This document shows positions 44,257-53,087 of a DNA stretch of 64,000 nucleotides, piece by piece. A model generated the notes under the pieces. It ran no database searches. It was given only the letters and a program-made list of their open reading frames with translations, and was not told the origin of the DNA. Source of the stretch: Arthrobacter pityocampae (GTDB lineage: Bacteria; Actinomycetota; Actinomycetes; Actinomycetales; Micrococcaceae). Numbering within the stretch: the first letter of the stretch is position 1; every line of letters starts with the position of its first letter. The stretch covers positions 496,001 through 560,000 of the forward strand of contig NZ_PRKW01000002.1 of the NCBI RefSeq assembly GCF_002927275.1, read 5' to 3'. Made by a program: the position numbers and the translations under genes.

Positions 44257-44892
44257 TCAGTACGTCGTTTCGTCATACTCCCCCAGGCTCTCGAGGCCCG
44301 GCAGATGGGGAGCGATCCGGGGCAGTTCGTCGACGCTGCCCAGCCCCAATCTTTCCAGAAACAGGGTGGTGGTCCCGTGAAGGACGGCACCGGTCTCCGG
44401 CTCGGTCTCGAGCTCGGCCACCAGCCCGCGCTGCAGCAGCGTGCGGACCACGGAGTCGACATTGACGCCCCGGATCGCGGATACCCGGGCCCGGGACACG
44501 GGCTGGCGGTACGCGATGACTGCCAGGGTCTCGAGCGCCGCCTGGGACAGGCGGGCCGATTGGCCGTCGAGCACGAAGTCTGCGACGACGGACGCGAAGT
44601 GCTTCCGCGAGAAGATGCGCCACCCGCCGGCGATGTTCCTGAGTTCGAAACCGCGCGGCGCAGGATGTCCGGCGCCCTGGGAGCCTGACCCAGTATAGCC
44701 GTCATACTCCTGCTGCAGGTCCATCAGCACCGCGTGCACCGCGTCGTCCGGCCGGTCGAGGGCCGCGGCGACCTGCTCGCCGGTCACGGGACGGTCCGCG
44801 ACCATGAGGATCGCCTCGACCGCCGCCCGCAGTCCACCGGGCAGGTCCTCGACGGGAATGCCCTCCCCGTCGGGTGCCGTCTCCCCGTTCAT
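44257..44892 (-). CDS. scpB: ScpB, condensin accessory subunit
   Basis: Winged-helix subunit that dimerises and, with ScpA, regulates the SMC complex in chromosome segregation. The 211-residue length is typical. The first winged helix includes LRAAVEAILMVADRPVTGEQVAAAL, and the second QAALETLAVIAYRQPVSRARVSAIRGVNVD, the most conserved part, followed by VVRTLLQRGLVAE and TTTLFLERLGL. The ATG at 44892 overlaps the scpA stop as ATGA (44889-44892). A loop with GYTGSGSQGAGHPAPRG (about residues 66-82) is an insertion. Confidence 0.95.
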   Translation of the reverse strand: MNGETAPDGEGIPVEDLPGGLRAAVEAILMVADRPVTGEQVAAALDRPDDAVHAVLMDLQQEYDGYTGSGSQGAGHPAPRGFELRNIAGGWRIFSRKHFASVVADFVLDGQSARLSQAALETLAVIAYRQPVSRARVSAIRGVNVDSVVRTLLQRGLVAELETEPETGAVLHGTTTLFLERLGLGSVDELPRIAPHLPGLESLGEYDETTY

Positions 44893-45809
44893 GCCGCGCC
44901 CCTCTCGTCGTCCGCATCGGCATCAGTATCCGTATCCGTATCAGTATCCGTATCGGCCGCGTCCGCGTCCGCACCGATCGCGGCCGCGCCGACCGCCGCC
45001 CGGCCGGGCTCGGCCGTCCATCGCACCAGGAGCTCGGACAGGGGTGCCGCCTGGTCGAAGGAGATGGCGCCGTCCCGGAACAGCTCCAGCAGGGCGAGGA
45101 ATCGCACCACGAGCACCAGCCGGGAGGCGGCGTCCTCCGTGAGGCGCCGGAAGGACAGCGCGCCCCGGCCCTGGAGGAGCTCCTGCAGGAGGAGCGTCTG
45201 CTCGCGCATGCTGACCGCCGCTGCGTGCAGGTGCCCGATGCCCACCCGGGCGGGCTGTTCTTCGCGCGGCGCGAGCACCTTCGCGGCGACGGCCGCGAAG
45301 TCGTCGGGTGAGGAACGCCAGACGAGCTCCGGGAGCAGACGCGTGAAGCGTGGCTCGAGCGGCACGTCCCGCGGATGCCGTGCATCCTCCTCCTCGAGGC
45401 GGGCCGCGAGGTGCCGGGCCATCTCCTTGAAGGCCCGGTACTGCAGGAGCCGGGCGAACAGCAGGTCGCGGGCCTCGAGGAGTGCGACGTCCTCGGCGTC
45501 CTCGACGGCGCCGGCCGGCAGCAGGCGGGCGGCCTTGAGGTCCAGGAGGGTCGCGGCGACCACGAGGAACTCGCTCGCCTCGTCGAGTTCGAACTCCCCG
45601 TCGGCCGCCTGCAGGCGCCGGATGTGGGCGATGAACTCGTCCGTGACCTGGGCCAGGGCGATCTCCGTGATGTCGAGTTCGCGCCGGGAGATGAGGTTCA
45701 GCAGCAGGTCGAAGGGCCCGCTGAAGTTGGTCAGCTGCACCTCGAAGACCTGGCGTGCTCCGGCGTCCGCCGGTGTCCCGGCCACCGGGGCGGCCGCCAC
45801 GGGGGCCAC
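44889..45809 (-). CDS. scpA: ScpA, SMC kleisin subunit
   Basis: Kleisin that bridges the SMC heads in the condensin complex. The 306-residue protein has the N-terminal helical domain with FEVQLTNFSGPFDLLLNLIS, DITEIALAQVTDEFIAHI and LVVAATLLDLKAARLLP, and a C-terminal winged helix around RLVLVVRFLALLELFRDGAISFDQ. The tail ends in an Asp/Thr repeat (DTDTDTDTDADADD) coded by a hexanucleotide array. The GTG at 45809 is used here; a GTG at 45800 lies 7 nt after a TAGGGT box (45808-45813) and could start a leaderless form three residues shorter. The parA stop is 36 nt upstream, so an operon is also plausible. Confidence 0.94.
   Translation of the reverse strand: MAPVAAAPVAGTPADAGARQVFEVQLTNFSGPFDLLLNLISRRELDITEIALAQVTDEFIAHIRRLQAADGEFELDEASEFLVVAATLLDLKAARLLPAGAVEDAEDVALLEARDLLFARLLQYRAFKEMARHLAARLEEEDARHPRDVPLEPRFTRLLPELVWRSSPDDFAAVAAKVLAPREEQPARVGIGHLHAAAVSMREQTLLLQELLQGRGALSFRRLTEDAASRLVLVVRFLALLELFRDGAISFDQAAPLSELLVRWTAEPGRAAVGAAAIGADADAADTDTDTDTDTDADADDERGAA
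44915..44956 (-). repeat. Hexanucleotide microsatellite in scpA
   Basis: Seven consecutive in-frame hexamers of the pattern (t/c)atc(a/c/g)g on the plus strand encode alternating Asp-Thr, then Asp-Ala, in the ScpA tail. Six-base units keep the frame when copy number changes. Confidence 0.85.
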
Positions 45810-45845
45810 CCTAGCGGGACCGGGGGGATCCGGAGGGGGAGGGCA

Positions 45846-46733
45846 CTAGGGCGCTCCGCCCCTGCTGATGAGCTCCTTGGCGAGACGGCGGTAGGCGTCG
45901 GCGCCGGAGTGGTTGGCCGCGTAGGAGGTGATGGGCTCGGCCGCCACGGTCGCGTCGGCGAACTTGATGGTCCGCTTGATGACGGTCTCGAAGACCTTGT
46001 CGCCGAAGGCCTCGACGAGGCGGGCGATGACCTCGCGGCTGTGGAGCGTGCGGGCGTCGTACATGGTCGCGAGGACGCCGTCGATCTGCAGCCGCGGGTT
46101 CAGGCGGTCCTGCACCTTCTCGATGGTCTCGACCAGCAGGGCCACGGCGCGCAGCGCGAAGAACTCGCAGATCAGCGGGATGATGACGCCGTGCGCCGCG
46201 GTGAGGGCGTTCACGGTGAGCAGACCGAGCGAGGGCTGGCAATCGATCAGGATGACGTCGTAGTCGTCCGAGACCTTGCGCAGCGCGCGGTCGAGGACCT
46301 GCTCGCGCGCCACCTCGTTGACCAGCTGCACCTCGGCGGCGGAGAGGTCGATGTTGGCCGGCAGCAGGTCGATGTTCTCGATCGCGGTGTGCTGGATGGC
46401 GTCCTGGATGGAGACCTTGCGGTCCATGAGGACGTTGTAGACCGTGACGTCGAGCTCGTGCGGGTTGGTGCCGAGGCCGGCGGAGAGCGCGCCCTGCGGA
46501 TCGAAGTCCACCAGCAGCACCTTGCGGCCCGCCTCGGCGAGCGCGGCGCCGAGGTTGATGGTGGACGTCGTCTTGCCCACACCGCCCTTCTGGTTCACCA
46601 TCGCGATGACCCTCGCCGGGCCGTGCGAATCCAGGACCCGCGGCTCCGGGAACTCCGTCACAGGGCGGCCGGTCGGGCCCAGGTCCAGGTCCGCCGTGCT
46701 GGGCAGGGTCGCTGAACCCTGTTCGCTACTCAC
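45846..46733 (-). CDS. parA: ParA-family ATPase of the scpAB operon (PldP-like)
   Basis: A 295-residue Soj-type ATPase with MVNQKGGVGKTTSTINLGAAL (deviant Walker A), LLVDFDPQGALS, VILIDCQPSLGLLTVNAL (Walker B) and the C-terminal AAEPITSYAANHSGADAYR. It precedes scpA, scpB and rluB, as does the orphan ParA-like protein PldP in C. glutamicum and Rv1708 in M. tuberculosis. No parB is adjacent. The GTG at 46733 has GGAG six bases upstream and is preferred; a GTG at 46745 would add four residues. The N-terminal 45 residues before the P-loop are polar and may be a regulatory tail. A role in division-site placement or segregation is likely. Confidence 0.92.
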   Translation of the reverse strand: MSSEQGSATLPSTADLDLGPTGRPVTEFPEPRVLDSHGPARVIAMVNQKGGVGKTTSTINLGAALAEAGRKVLLVDFDPQGALSAGLGTNPHELDVTVYNVLMDRKVSIQDAIQHTAIENIDLLPANIDLSAAEVQLVNEVAREQVLDRALRKVSDDYDVILIDCQPSLGLLTVNALTAAHGVIIPLICEFFALRAVALLVETIEKVQDRLNPRLQIDGVLATMYDARTLHSREVIARLVEAFGDKVFETVIKRTIKFADATVAAEPITSYAANHSGADAYRRLAKELISRGGAP

Positions 46734-46884
46734 GTATGTCTCCACGCTTCCATCGATGTCGGGGCAGGTCGGCCGGTGATCGCCCAGGGCCGCGTCCCTC
46801 CAGGTCTGTTTCTCTAGGTCAACGGTACAACGCCGAGCGCGGCCTCCGTGAAGATCGACGTCGGACCTCGACGAGCCTTGATCC

Positions 46885-46899
46885 TCGACCTGAGGTCGA
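46885..46899. promoter_or_regulatory. 15-bp palindrome upstream of parA
   Basis: TCGACCT (46885-46891) and AGGTCGA (46893-46899) form a perfect inverted repeat around one G. It lies in the 304-bp stretch between parA and dctA (46734-47037), whose only other visible feature is the dctA terminator. It may be an operator or part of a transcript hairpin. Confidence 0.4.
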
Positions 46900-46937
46900 A
46901 CCTTGGCCGGGAACGGTGGTCCGCCCTCGGGGAACGA

Positions 46938-46976
46938 CGACGGCGACGGCCGGGGATGCCCGGTCCGTCGCCGTCG
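46938..46976 (-). terminator. Terminator after dctA
   Basis: A 12-bp perfect stem (46938-46949 with 46965-46976) continues inward through CCGGG/CCCGG (46950-46954 with 46959-46963), giving a 17-bp hairpin with one bulge. It starts 61 nt past the dctA stop on the minus strand. Confidence 0.75.
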
Positions 46977-47037
46977 GTCCTGCGCGTGCGGTTCCAGCGT
47001 GCACGGTTCCTGCAGGGCAGGCGTCCCCCGCCGTGGG

Positions 47038-48456
47038 TCAGCGCATGGTCGGTGCGCTGACGGCGGCGTCGGTCTCGACGGCCGAGCTCCGTTCGACGGA
47101 ATCGACGGCGGTGTCGTCGTTCTCGAAGCGGTGGTCGGTGCTCATGGTCGCCTCGTCGAAGGGCTCGCGGCCCTCGAGGACCTCGTCCACCCGGGCGCGG
47201 TCGATCTCCCGGGTCCACGTGCCGATGAGGACGGTCGCGACGGCGTTGCCCGTGAAGTTCGTCAGCGCGCGGGCCTCGGACATGAAGCGGTCGATGCCCA
47301 CGATGAGGCCGACGCCGTCGACCAGGTCGGGGCGGTGCGACTGCAGGCCGCCGGCGAGGGTGGCCAGACCGGCGCCGGTGACGCCCGCGGCGCCCTTGGA
47401 CGCGATGATCATGAAGACGAGCAGCGAGATCTGCTCGCCGAGGGCCAGCGGCTTGCCCATCGCCTCGGCGACGAACAGGGCGGCCATCGTCAGGTAGATC
47501 GCGGTGCCGTCGAGGTTGAACGAGTACCCGGTGGGCACGGTGACCCCGACCACCGGCTTGGAGACGCCGAGGTGCTCCATCTTCGCGATCAGGCGGGGCA
47601 GGGCCGCCTCGGAGGAGGAGGTGCTGAAGATCAGCAGGTATTCGCGGCCCAGGTACTTCATGAGCTTGAAGATGCTCACGCCGGTGACGAGCTTCAGCAG
47701 GCCGCCCAGGATGACCACGATGAACAGGATGCAGGTGATGTAGAACGCGATCATGAGGGTGGCCATGCTGATGATCGCCTGCACGCCGGTCTCACCGACG
47801 ACGGCGGCGATGGCGCCGAAGGCACCGATCGGCGCGAGCCACATGATCATGACGAGGATGCGGAAGACGAGTGCCTGGATGTGCCCGATGCCGCGGAGGA
47901 TGGGCTTGCCGGCCGGCCCCATCTTCTGCAGCGCGAAGCCGACGAGGAGCGCGACGAACAGCGTCTGGAGGATGCTGGGGCCGGTCAGTGCGGACAGCAG
48001 CGTCGTCGGGATGATGCTGAGCAGGAAGCCGACCGTCCCGCCCTCGCCGCCCTCGGCGGCCTCGGGCACCGCGTAGGTGGACGACGAGATGTCCAGGCCC
48101 TCACCGGGCTGGATGAGGTTGCCGACGACGAGCCCGATGGCGAGCGCGAACGTGGACATGAGCATGAAGTAGCCGAGGGCCAACCCGCCCACCTTGCCGA
48201 CGGTCGCTGCCTTGGCGATCGAGCCGACCCCGAGCACGATGGTGCAGAAGATGATCGGGGCGATCATCATCTTGATGAGGCTGATGAACCCGGTGCCGAG
48301 GGGCTTGAGGGCCTTCGCGAATTCCGGGGCGACGAGTCCGAGGACCGCCCCGAGGATCACGGCCGCGATGACGGCGATGTAGAGGAAATGGGTCTTGTCG
48401 ACCCGCTTGCGGGGTTGTGCTGGTCCGCTGTCGGACCGCGCTGGCGCCATAGCCAT
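47038..48456 (-). CDS. dctA: DctA-type C4-dicarboxylate:cation symporter
   Basis: Membrane transporter of the dicarboxylate/amino acid:cation symporter family, which takes up succinate, fumarate and malate with protons or sodium. The 472-residue length fits. Signatures include LIKMMIAPIIFCTIVLGVGS, the serine-rich re-entrant loop FSTSSSEAALPRLI, the substrate/ion site VPTGYSFNLDGTAIYLTMA, and SKGAAGVTGAGLATLAGGL plus GIDRFMSEARALTNFTGN in the last helices. The acidic C-terminal tail of about 50 residues is longer than in E. coli DctA. The ATG at 48456 has GGGAG seven bases upstream. The divergent two-component system, of the CitA/CitB family that senses such acids, is its likely regulator. 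Confidence 0.93.
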   Translation of the reverse strand: MAMAPARSDSGPAQPRKRVDKTHFLYIAVIAAVILGAVLGLVAPEFAKALKPLGTGFISLIKMMIAPIIFCTIVLGVGSIAKAATVGKVGGLALGYFMLMSTFALAIGLVVGNLIQPGEGLDISSSTYAVPEAAEGGEGGTVGFLLSIIPTTLLSALTGPSILQTLFVALLVGFALQKMGPAGKPILRGIGHIQALVFRILVMIMWLAPIGAFGAIAAVVGETGVQAIISMATLMIAFYITCILFIVVILGGLLKLVTGVSIFKLMKYLGREYLLIFSTSSSEAALPRLIAKMEHLGVSKPVVGVTVPTGYSFNLDGTAIYLTMAALFVAEAMGKPLALGEQISLLVFMIIASKGAAGVTGAGLATLAGGLQSHRPDLVDGVGLIVGIDRFMSEARALTNFTGNAVATVLIGTWTREIDRARVDEVLEGREPFDEATMSTDHRFENDDTAVDSVERSSAVETDAAVSAPTMR

Positions 48457-48534
48457 GCTGTTCTCCCTTGGTGTCGGCCGCCCGGCGGCGCCCGCGGGGA
48501 AGGTCGTTCTTCGTCCGCGGGTCTCGAGCCAGGA

Positions 48535-48604
48535 AGCGTAGTGTTGAGTCGTCCTGCCTCATCGTGCCATCGCGAGTGACCCGGATCACGATTGCGTTCA
48601 TACT
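48535..48604. promoter_or_regulatory. Divergent promoter region of dctA and the two-component system
   Basis: Minus strand: TACGCT (48535-48540) is the -10 candidate for dctA, with no good -35, as expected for an activator-dependent promoter. Plus strand: CATACT (48599-48604) is a -10 candidate 4 nt before the kinase ATG. No clear repeat for the response regulator stands out. Confidence 0.4.
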
Positions 48605-48608
48605 GGTC

Positions 48609-50309
48609 ATGGTCGTGCGGAAGTGGGGTCGGAGTCGGAAGGAGCGGGATCGCGGCGTGCGTCGATGGAGCCTCGCCCGGCAATTCTTCCTCGCCCAGCT
48701 CGTCTTCGTCGTCGTCCTCTCGGCGTCCTTGTCGGTGATCCTGTACCTCGACGCCGCCCGGGGCGTGAACGACGCCGCGGCGGAGCGGATGGTGGCGGTC
48801 TCCACGTCGATCGCCCTCGAACCGGCGGTCCTCGACGCCGTCCGGGGCCCGGACCCCTCGGCGACCCTCCAGCCCTACGCGGTGGAGGTGATGGACCGCC
48901 TGGGGGTCGACTTCATCACCATCATGGCGACCGACCGCACCCGCTTCACGCACCGCAACCCCGACGAGATCGGCAGGCCCTACCTCGGGTCCGTGGCGGA
49001 AGCCCTGGCCGGGACCACCCACTCGGAGACGTACGCCGGGACCCTCGGCCCGTCCATCCGTGCGATCGTGCCCGTGGTGGACGACGCCGGGACGGTGCGG
49101 GCCATGGTCGCCTCGGGCATCACCGTGGACCGCGCCGCCATCGCGCGGAACGCGCAGCTCCCGCTCGTCGCGTTCATCGCCCTGGGCGCGCTGGCGCTCG
49201 GCGCCCTCGCCTCGTTCCTGCTCAGCCGCCGCCTCCGGGACGCGACGCTGGGCATGGGTCCGGCCGAGCTCTCCCGCACGTTCGTGTTCTACGACTCGGT
49301 GCTCCACTCCGTGCGGGAGGGGCTGCTCCTGACGGATGCCGCGGGGCGCCTGGTGCTCTACAACGATCAGGCGGCCCGGCTCCTCGGACTCGACGGGTCG
49401 CAGGAGCCCGTCCCGGCGTCGGACCTGGCCGTGCCGCCGTCGCTGCGGGACCTGCTCGCGTCGGGCCGCCGGGCGTTGGACGAGGTGCACCTCACCGACA
49501 CCCGCGTCCTGGTGGTCAACCAGGAGCCCGCCGTCCCGCCGGCTCCCCCGGGCCGCCCGCCCCAGGCGCAGGGCGCCCTCGGCACCGTGACCACCCTGCG
49601 CGACCACACCGAGATCGATGCCCTGACGGGGCAGGTCGAGACCATGCGGACCCTGACGGACGCGCTGCGCTCGCAGACGCACGAGCACGCGAACCGCCTG
49701 CACACCATCGTGTCGCTGGTGGAACTGGGCCGGGGCGCCGATGCCGTGGACTTCGCGACCCGGGACCTGCAGCAGTCGCAGCGGCTCACGGACGAGGTGG
49801 TGGCGGCCGTCGACGAGCCTTTCGTCGCGGCGCTCCTGGTCGGCAAGGCGGCCCAGGCCAACGAGCGCGGCATCGAGCTGACCTGGGAGATCGACCCCGC
49901 CGCGCAGGCCGGTTCCCTCGACCTGGTGGACCTCGTCACGATCGTCGGGAACCTCCTCGACAATGCGTTCGACGAGGCCAGCCGCTCCGGGGAACCGCAC
50001 GTCCGCCTCACGGTGCGGCGCGTGGACGGACAGGCGCCGGCGCTGGAGGTCGTGGTGGAGGACAACGGCCACGGCCTGCCCGATTCCGAGAAGGCGAGGA
50101 TCTTCGACTTCGGCTACAGCACGAAGCCCCCGCACGCGGCGGCGGGCGGGGCGTCGGCGGGGCGCGGCATCGGCCTCGCCCTCGTCCGCCAGGCGGTCCG
50201 GCGCTTCGCCGGGTCCATCGAGGTGACGGACACTGACGACGGCGGGGCGCGGTTCACCGTCCGGCTGCCGGTCGCGACGGCGGGGACCGGCAGCAGGGTC
50301 GGCGCATGA
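48609..50309 (+). CDS. CitA/DcuS-family sensor histidine kinase
   Basis: Membrane sensor of 566 residues that probably detects C4-dicarboxylates or citrate. A basic N terminus leads to helix 1 (FFLAQLVFVVVLSASLSVILYL), an extracytoplasmic single-cache domain (about 60-180, with FITIMATDRTRFTHRNPDEIG and SIRAIVPVVDDAGTVRAMV), helix 2 (LPLVAFIALGALALGALASFLL), a PAS domain (VREGLLLTDAAGRLVLYNDQA), the phospho-acceptor box TDALRSQTHEHANRLHTIVS, and an ATPase domain with IVGNLLDNAFDEA, VEDNGHGLP and GRGIGLALVRQAV. The histidine-box and HANRLHTI pattern define the CitA/DcuS group. The start is ATG 48609; GTG 48657 is an alternative. The stop overlaps the regulator start as ATGA. Confidence 0.88.
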   Translation: MVVRKWGRSRKERDRGVRRWSLARQFFLAQLVFVVVLSASLSVILYLDAARGVNDAAAERMVAVSTSIALEPAVLDAVRGPDPSATLQPYAVEVMDRLGVDFITIMATDRTRFTHRNPDEIGRPYLGSVAEALAGTTHSETYAGTLGPSIRAIVPVVDDAGTVRAMVASGITVDRAAIARNAQLPLVAFIALGALALGALASFLLSRRLRDATLGMGPAELSRTFVFYDSVLHSVREGLLLTDAAGRLVLYNDQAARLLGLDGSQEPVPASDLAVPPSLRDLLASGRRALDEVHLTDTRVLVVNQEPAVPPAPPGRPPQAQGALGTVTTLRDHTEIDALTGQVETMRTLTDALRSQTHEHANRLHTIVSLVELGRGADAVDFATRDLQQSQRLTDEVVAAVDEPFVAALLVGKAAQANERGIELTWEIDPAAQAGSLDLVDLVTIVGNLLDNAFDEASRSGEPHVRLTVRRVDGQAPALEVVVEDNGHGLPDSEKARIFDFGYSTKPPHAAAGGASAGRGIGLALVRQAVRRFAGSIEVTDTDDGGARFTVRLPVATAGTGSRVGA

Positions 50310-51028
50310 GAGCCATCCGTGTCCTGGTGGTGGAGGACGATCCGCTCGCCGCGGACGCGCACGCCGAGTACGTCCGCCGCCTCGACGGGTTCGAGCTCGC
50401 CGGTGTGGCCCGGAGCGGCGGGGAGCTCGCGGCCTTCCTCGAGCTGGCCGGCGAGGAGCCGGGACGCGGCGGGGCCGCCGTGGACCTCATCCTGCTCGAC
50501 ATGAACCTGCCGGACGCGCACGGACTGGACATCATCCGCCGGCTCCGCGGGCTCGGCCTGCCCGTGGACATCATCGCGATCACCGCCGTCCGGGACCTGC
50601 AGGTGGTGCGCTCGGCGATCTCCTCCGGGATCGTGCAGTACCTCATCAAACCGTTCACCTTCTCCGCGTTCCGGGAGAAGCTCGACGCCTACCGCGAGTT
50701 CCGCCGGAACCTCGTGGAGCAGGCCACGGCCACCACGCAGGAGGAGGTGGACCAGGCCTTCGCCTCGCTCCGTCCCGCCACGGTGACGGCTCTGCCGAAA
50801 GGCTTGTCCGCGGAGACGCTGCGCGCGGTCTCGGGTGTCCTGAAGCAGCGGCACGAGCCCACCTCGGCCGTGGAGGTGTCCGAGGCCCTGTCCATGTCCC
50901 GTGTGACGGCGCGGCGGTACCTCGAGTACCTCGCCGAGCGGCGGTCGGCCCTCAGGACACCGCGCTACGGGACCCGCGGGCGGCCCGAGTTCGAGTACAC
51001 CTGGGCCCGGACACCGCCGGAGCGCTAG
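50306..51028 (+). CDS. CitB/DcuR-family response regulator
   Basis: A 240-residue partner of the preceding kinase. The receiver domain (1-125) has the acidic pair VVEDDPLAADAH, the phospho-acceptor aspartate in LILLDMNLPDAHGLDIIRR and the lysine in YLIKPFTFSAFREKL. The C-terminal part (about 165-235) holds a helix-turn-helix with VSEALSMSRVTARRYLEYL and TRGRPEFEYTW, characteristic of the CitB class. The start ATG at 50306 overlaps the kinase stop by 4 bases. The gene ends 6 nt before the convergent prpE stop with no terminator between. It most likely activates dctA. Confidence 0.9.
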   Translation: MRAIRVLVVEDDPLAADAHAEYVRRLDGFELAGVARSGGELAAFLELAGEEPGRGGAAVDLILLDMNLPDAHGLDIIRRLRGLGLPVDIIAITAVRDLQVVRSAISSGIVQYLIKPFTFSAFREKLDAYREFRRNLVEQATATTQEEVDQAFASLRPATVTALPKGLSAETLRAVSGVLKQRHEPTSAVEVSEALSMSRVTARRYLEYLAERRSALRTPRYGTRGRPEFEYTWARTPPER

Positions 51029-51034
51029 CGCGGG

Positions 51035-52990
51035 TCACCCGGCGGTCGAGGGGCGCAGCAGCGGCTCCAGGGCGTCGAGCACCGAGGGGTCCTCGATGGT
51101 GGACGGCACGGCGTACGCGGTGCCCGCCGCCATCTGCCGCATCGTCTTGCGCAGGATCTTGCCGGACCGCGTCTTCGGCAGTGCCTCGACGACGACGGCG
51201 GAGCGGAAATCGGCCACGGGACCGATCGTGCTGCGGACCATCGCCACGAGCTCGGCCTCGAGCGTCGCCGGGTCGAGGTCGGTCCCCGCCTTGAGGACCA
51301 CGTAGCCGCTCGCCCGCTGTCCCTTGACCGGGTCCTGCAGCCCGAGCACGGCGCACTCGGCGACGGCGGGGTGCTGGGCGATGACCTGCTCGATCGCGCC
51401 GGTGGAGAGCCGGTGGCCGGCGACGTTGATGACGTCGTCGGTGCGGCCCATCACGAACAGGTAGCCGTCCTCGTCGACGTAGCCGGAGTCGCCGCTCGTG
51501 TAGAAGCCCTCGAAGTCGGCGAGGTAGGCGTCCCGGTAGCGGTCGTCGCTCCCCCACAGGGTGGTCAGCGTGCCGGGAGGGAGCGGGAGGCGGAGGGCGA
51601 TGCTCCCCTCGCTCCCGGCGGGCACCGGGGACCCGCCGGGATCGAGGATGACGACGTCGTACCCGGGTGAGGCCAGCGACGGTGAGCCGGCCTTCAGCGG
51701 CACACCGCCCAGCCCGCGCGGATTCGCGCAGATGGGCCACCCGGTCTCCGTCTGCCACCAGTTGTCGACGACGGGCACGCCGAGGACGTCCCCGATCCAC
51801 TGTGAGGTCCCGGTGTCGAGCCGCTCGCCGGCCGAGAAGAGCGTCTGCAGGGAGGAGAGGTCGTGGGCCCGCACGGCGGCGCCGGTGGGGTCCGCCCGCC
51901 GGATGGACCGCAGCGCGGTGGGCGCGGTGAACAGGGCCTTCACGCGATGCTGTTCGATGAGCCGGCCGAAGGCCCCGGCGTCGGGGGTGCCCACGGGCTT
52001 GCCCTCGTACAGGACCGTTGTGGCGCCGGCCAGGAGCGGACCGTAGACGATGTAGGAGTGCCCCACCACCCAGCCGACGTCGGACGCCGTCAGCATCGTC
52101 TCCCCGGGGCCCACGTCGAAGATCGCCCGCATGGACCAGGTGAGCGCGACGGCGTGCCCGCCGTTGTCGCGCACCACGCCCTTCGGGGATCCCGTGGTGC
52201 CGGAGGTGTAGAGGATGTAGAGCGGGTCGGTGGCGGCGACCTCCACCGGGGGGACGGCCTCGGCAGTGGCTACGGCCTCGTCCCAGTCCAGCCACCGCGT
52301 CCCGGGCTCCTGGTACCCGGCCACCCCGTGGCCGAAGCCGTCCCGGGCCTTGACGACGACGGGCGTCCCCGCGGCGTCGGCGAGCGCGAGCGCCTCCTGG
52401 ACCGCGGGGAGGTACTCGACGCGCCGGGCGGGTTCGATGCCGCCGTCCGCGGTCACGATCGCCGAGGGCCGCGCGTCCCTGAGGCGGGCGGCGAGTTCGG
52501 CGGGGGCGAACCCGCCGAAGACCACGGAGTGGACGGCGCCGATCCGCGCGCACGCGAGCATGGCGACGGCGGCCTCGGGGATCATCGGGAGGTAGACGAG
52601 GACGCGGTCGCCCTTGGTGACGCCGAGGCGTGCGAGGACGCCCGCGAAGACGGCGACCTCGTCGCGGAGCTCCGCGTACGTGAGGGTGCGGCGGGTGTCG
52701 AGCATCGCGGAGTCGTAGACGAGGGCCGGCTGATCGCCCCGGCCGGCGTCGACGTGGCGGTCGAGCGCGTTGTAGCTGGTGTTGAGGCTCGCCCCCGGGA
52801 ACCACCGGTACAGGGGTGCATCCGATCCGTCCACGGCCATCGACGGCGGGCGGATCCAGTCCACCGCGGCCGCGGCCCCGAGCCAGAACCGCTCCGGGTC
52901 CGCGAGGCTCTCCGCGTGGAGGCGTCGGTAGTCGTCCCCGGGAAACACCGTGTGTCCGGCATCGTGTCCGGCATCGTGTTCAGCAGCCAT
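51035..52990 (-). CDS. prpE: Propionate--CoA ligase (PrpE-type acyl-CoA synthetase)
   Basis: AMP-forming synthetase that activates propionate for the methylcitrate cycle. The 651-residue protein resembles acetyl-CoA synthetase but fits PrpE: SLADPERFWLGAAAAVDWIRPP, SLNTSYNALDRHVDAGRGDQ, LYILYTSGTTGSPKGVVRDN, TASDVGWVVGHSYIVYGPLL, the NWWQTETGWPI motif, and the acylated lysine in PKTRSGKILRKTMRQ. It is divergent from gntR-prpDBC across a region with two identical palindromes, which supports the propionate role over acetate. The ATG at 52990 is used. The N terminus EHDAGHDAGH comes from a 12-bp direct repeat. Confidence 0.9.
   Translation of the reverse strand: MAAEHDAGHDAGHTVFPGDDYRRLHAESLADPERFWLGAAAAVDWIRPPSMAVDGSDAPLYRWFPGASLNTSYNALDRHVDAGRGDQPALVYDSAMLDTRRTLTYAELRDEVAVFAGVLARLGVTKGDRVLVYLPMIPEAAVAMLACARIGAVHSVVFGGFAPAELAARLRDARPSAIVTADGGIEPARRVEYLPAVQEALALADAAGTPVVVKARDGFGHGVAGYQEPGTRWLDWDEAVATAEAVPPVEVAATDPLYILYTSGTTGSPKGVVRDNGGHAVALTWSMRAIFDVGPGETMLTASDVGWVVGHSYIVYGPLLAGATTVLYEGKPVGTPDAGAFGRLIEQHRVKALFTAPTALRSIRRADPTGAAVRAHDLSSLQTLFSAGERLDTGTSQWIGDVLGVPVVDNWWQTETGWPICANPRGLGGVPLKAGSPSLASPGYDVVILDPGGSPVPAGSEGSIALRLPLPPGTLTTLWGSDDRYRDAYLADFEGFYTSGDSGYVDEDGYLFVMGRTDDVINVAGHRLSTGAIEQVIAQHPAVAECAVLGLQDPVKGQRASGYVVLKAGTDLDPATLEAELVAMVRSTIGPVADFRSAVVVEALPKTRSGKILRKTMRQMAAGTAYAVPSTIEDPSVLDALEPLLRPSTAG
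52953..52979 (-). repeat. 12-bp direct repeat at the start of prpE
   Basis: A 12-bp unit is present in two perfect copies (52953-52964 and 52965-52976) plus 3 bp of a third. It encodes the repeated DAGH at the PrpE N terminus and keeps the frame. Confidence 0.75.
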
Positions 52991-53043
52991 GGTCGCCCCT
53001 CGTCGCGCGTGGTCGGTGAGGACCAGTATTCACCATGCCGGGT

Positions 53044-53051
53044 TGTATACA
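53044..53051. promoter_or_regulatory. TGTATACA operator 1 (prpE side)
   Basis: Perfect 8-bp palindrome 57 bp upstream of the prpE ATG. An identical copy lies exactly 63 bp away. The GTATAC core is typical of FCD-type GntR operators, and the adjacent gene encodes such a regulator. Confidence 0.75.
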
Positions 53052-53087
53052 CAGGATTGGATGCGATCGGCCGAACACCGAGGATTC

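Noticed and set aside
51029-51034. Missing terminator between the convergent response regulator and prpE genes
   Set aside because: The 6-nt gap rules out a terminator there, but overlapping 3' ends of convergent genes are ordinary, so I do not count it as a finding.
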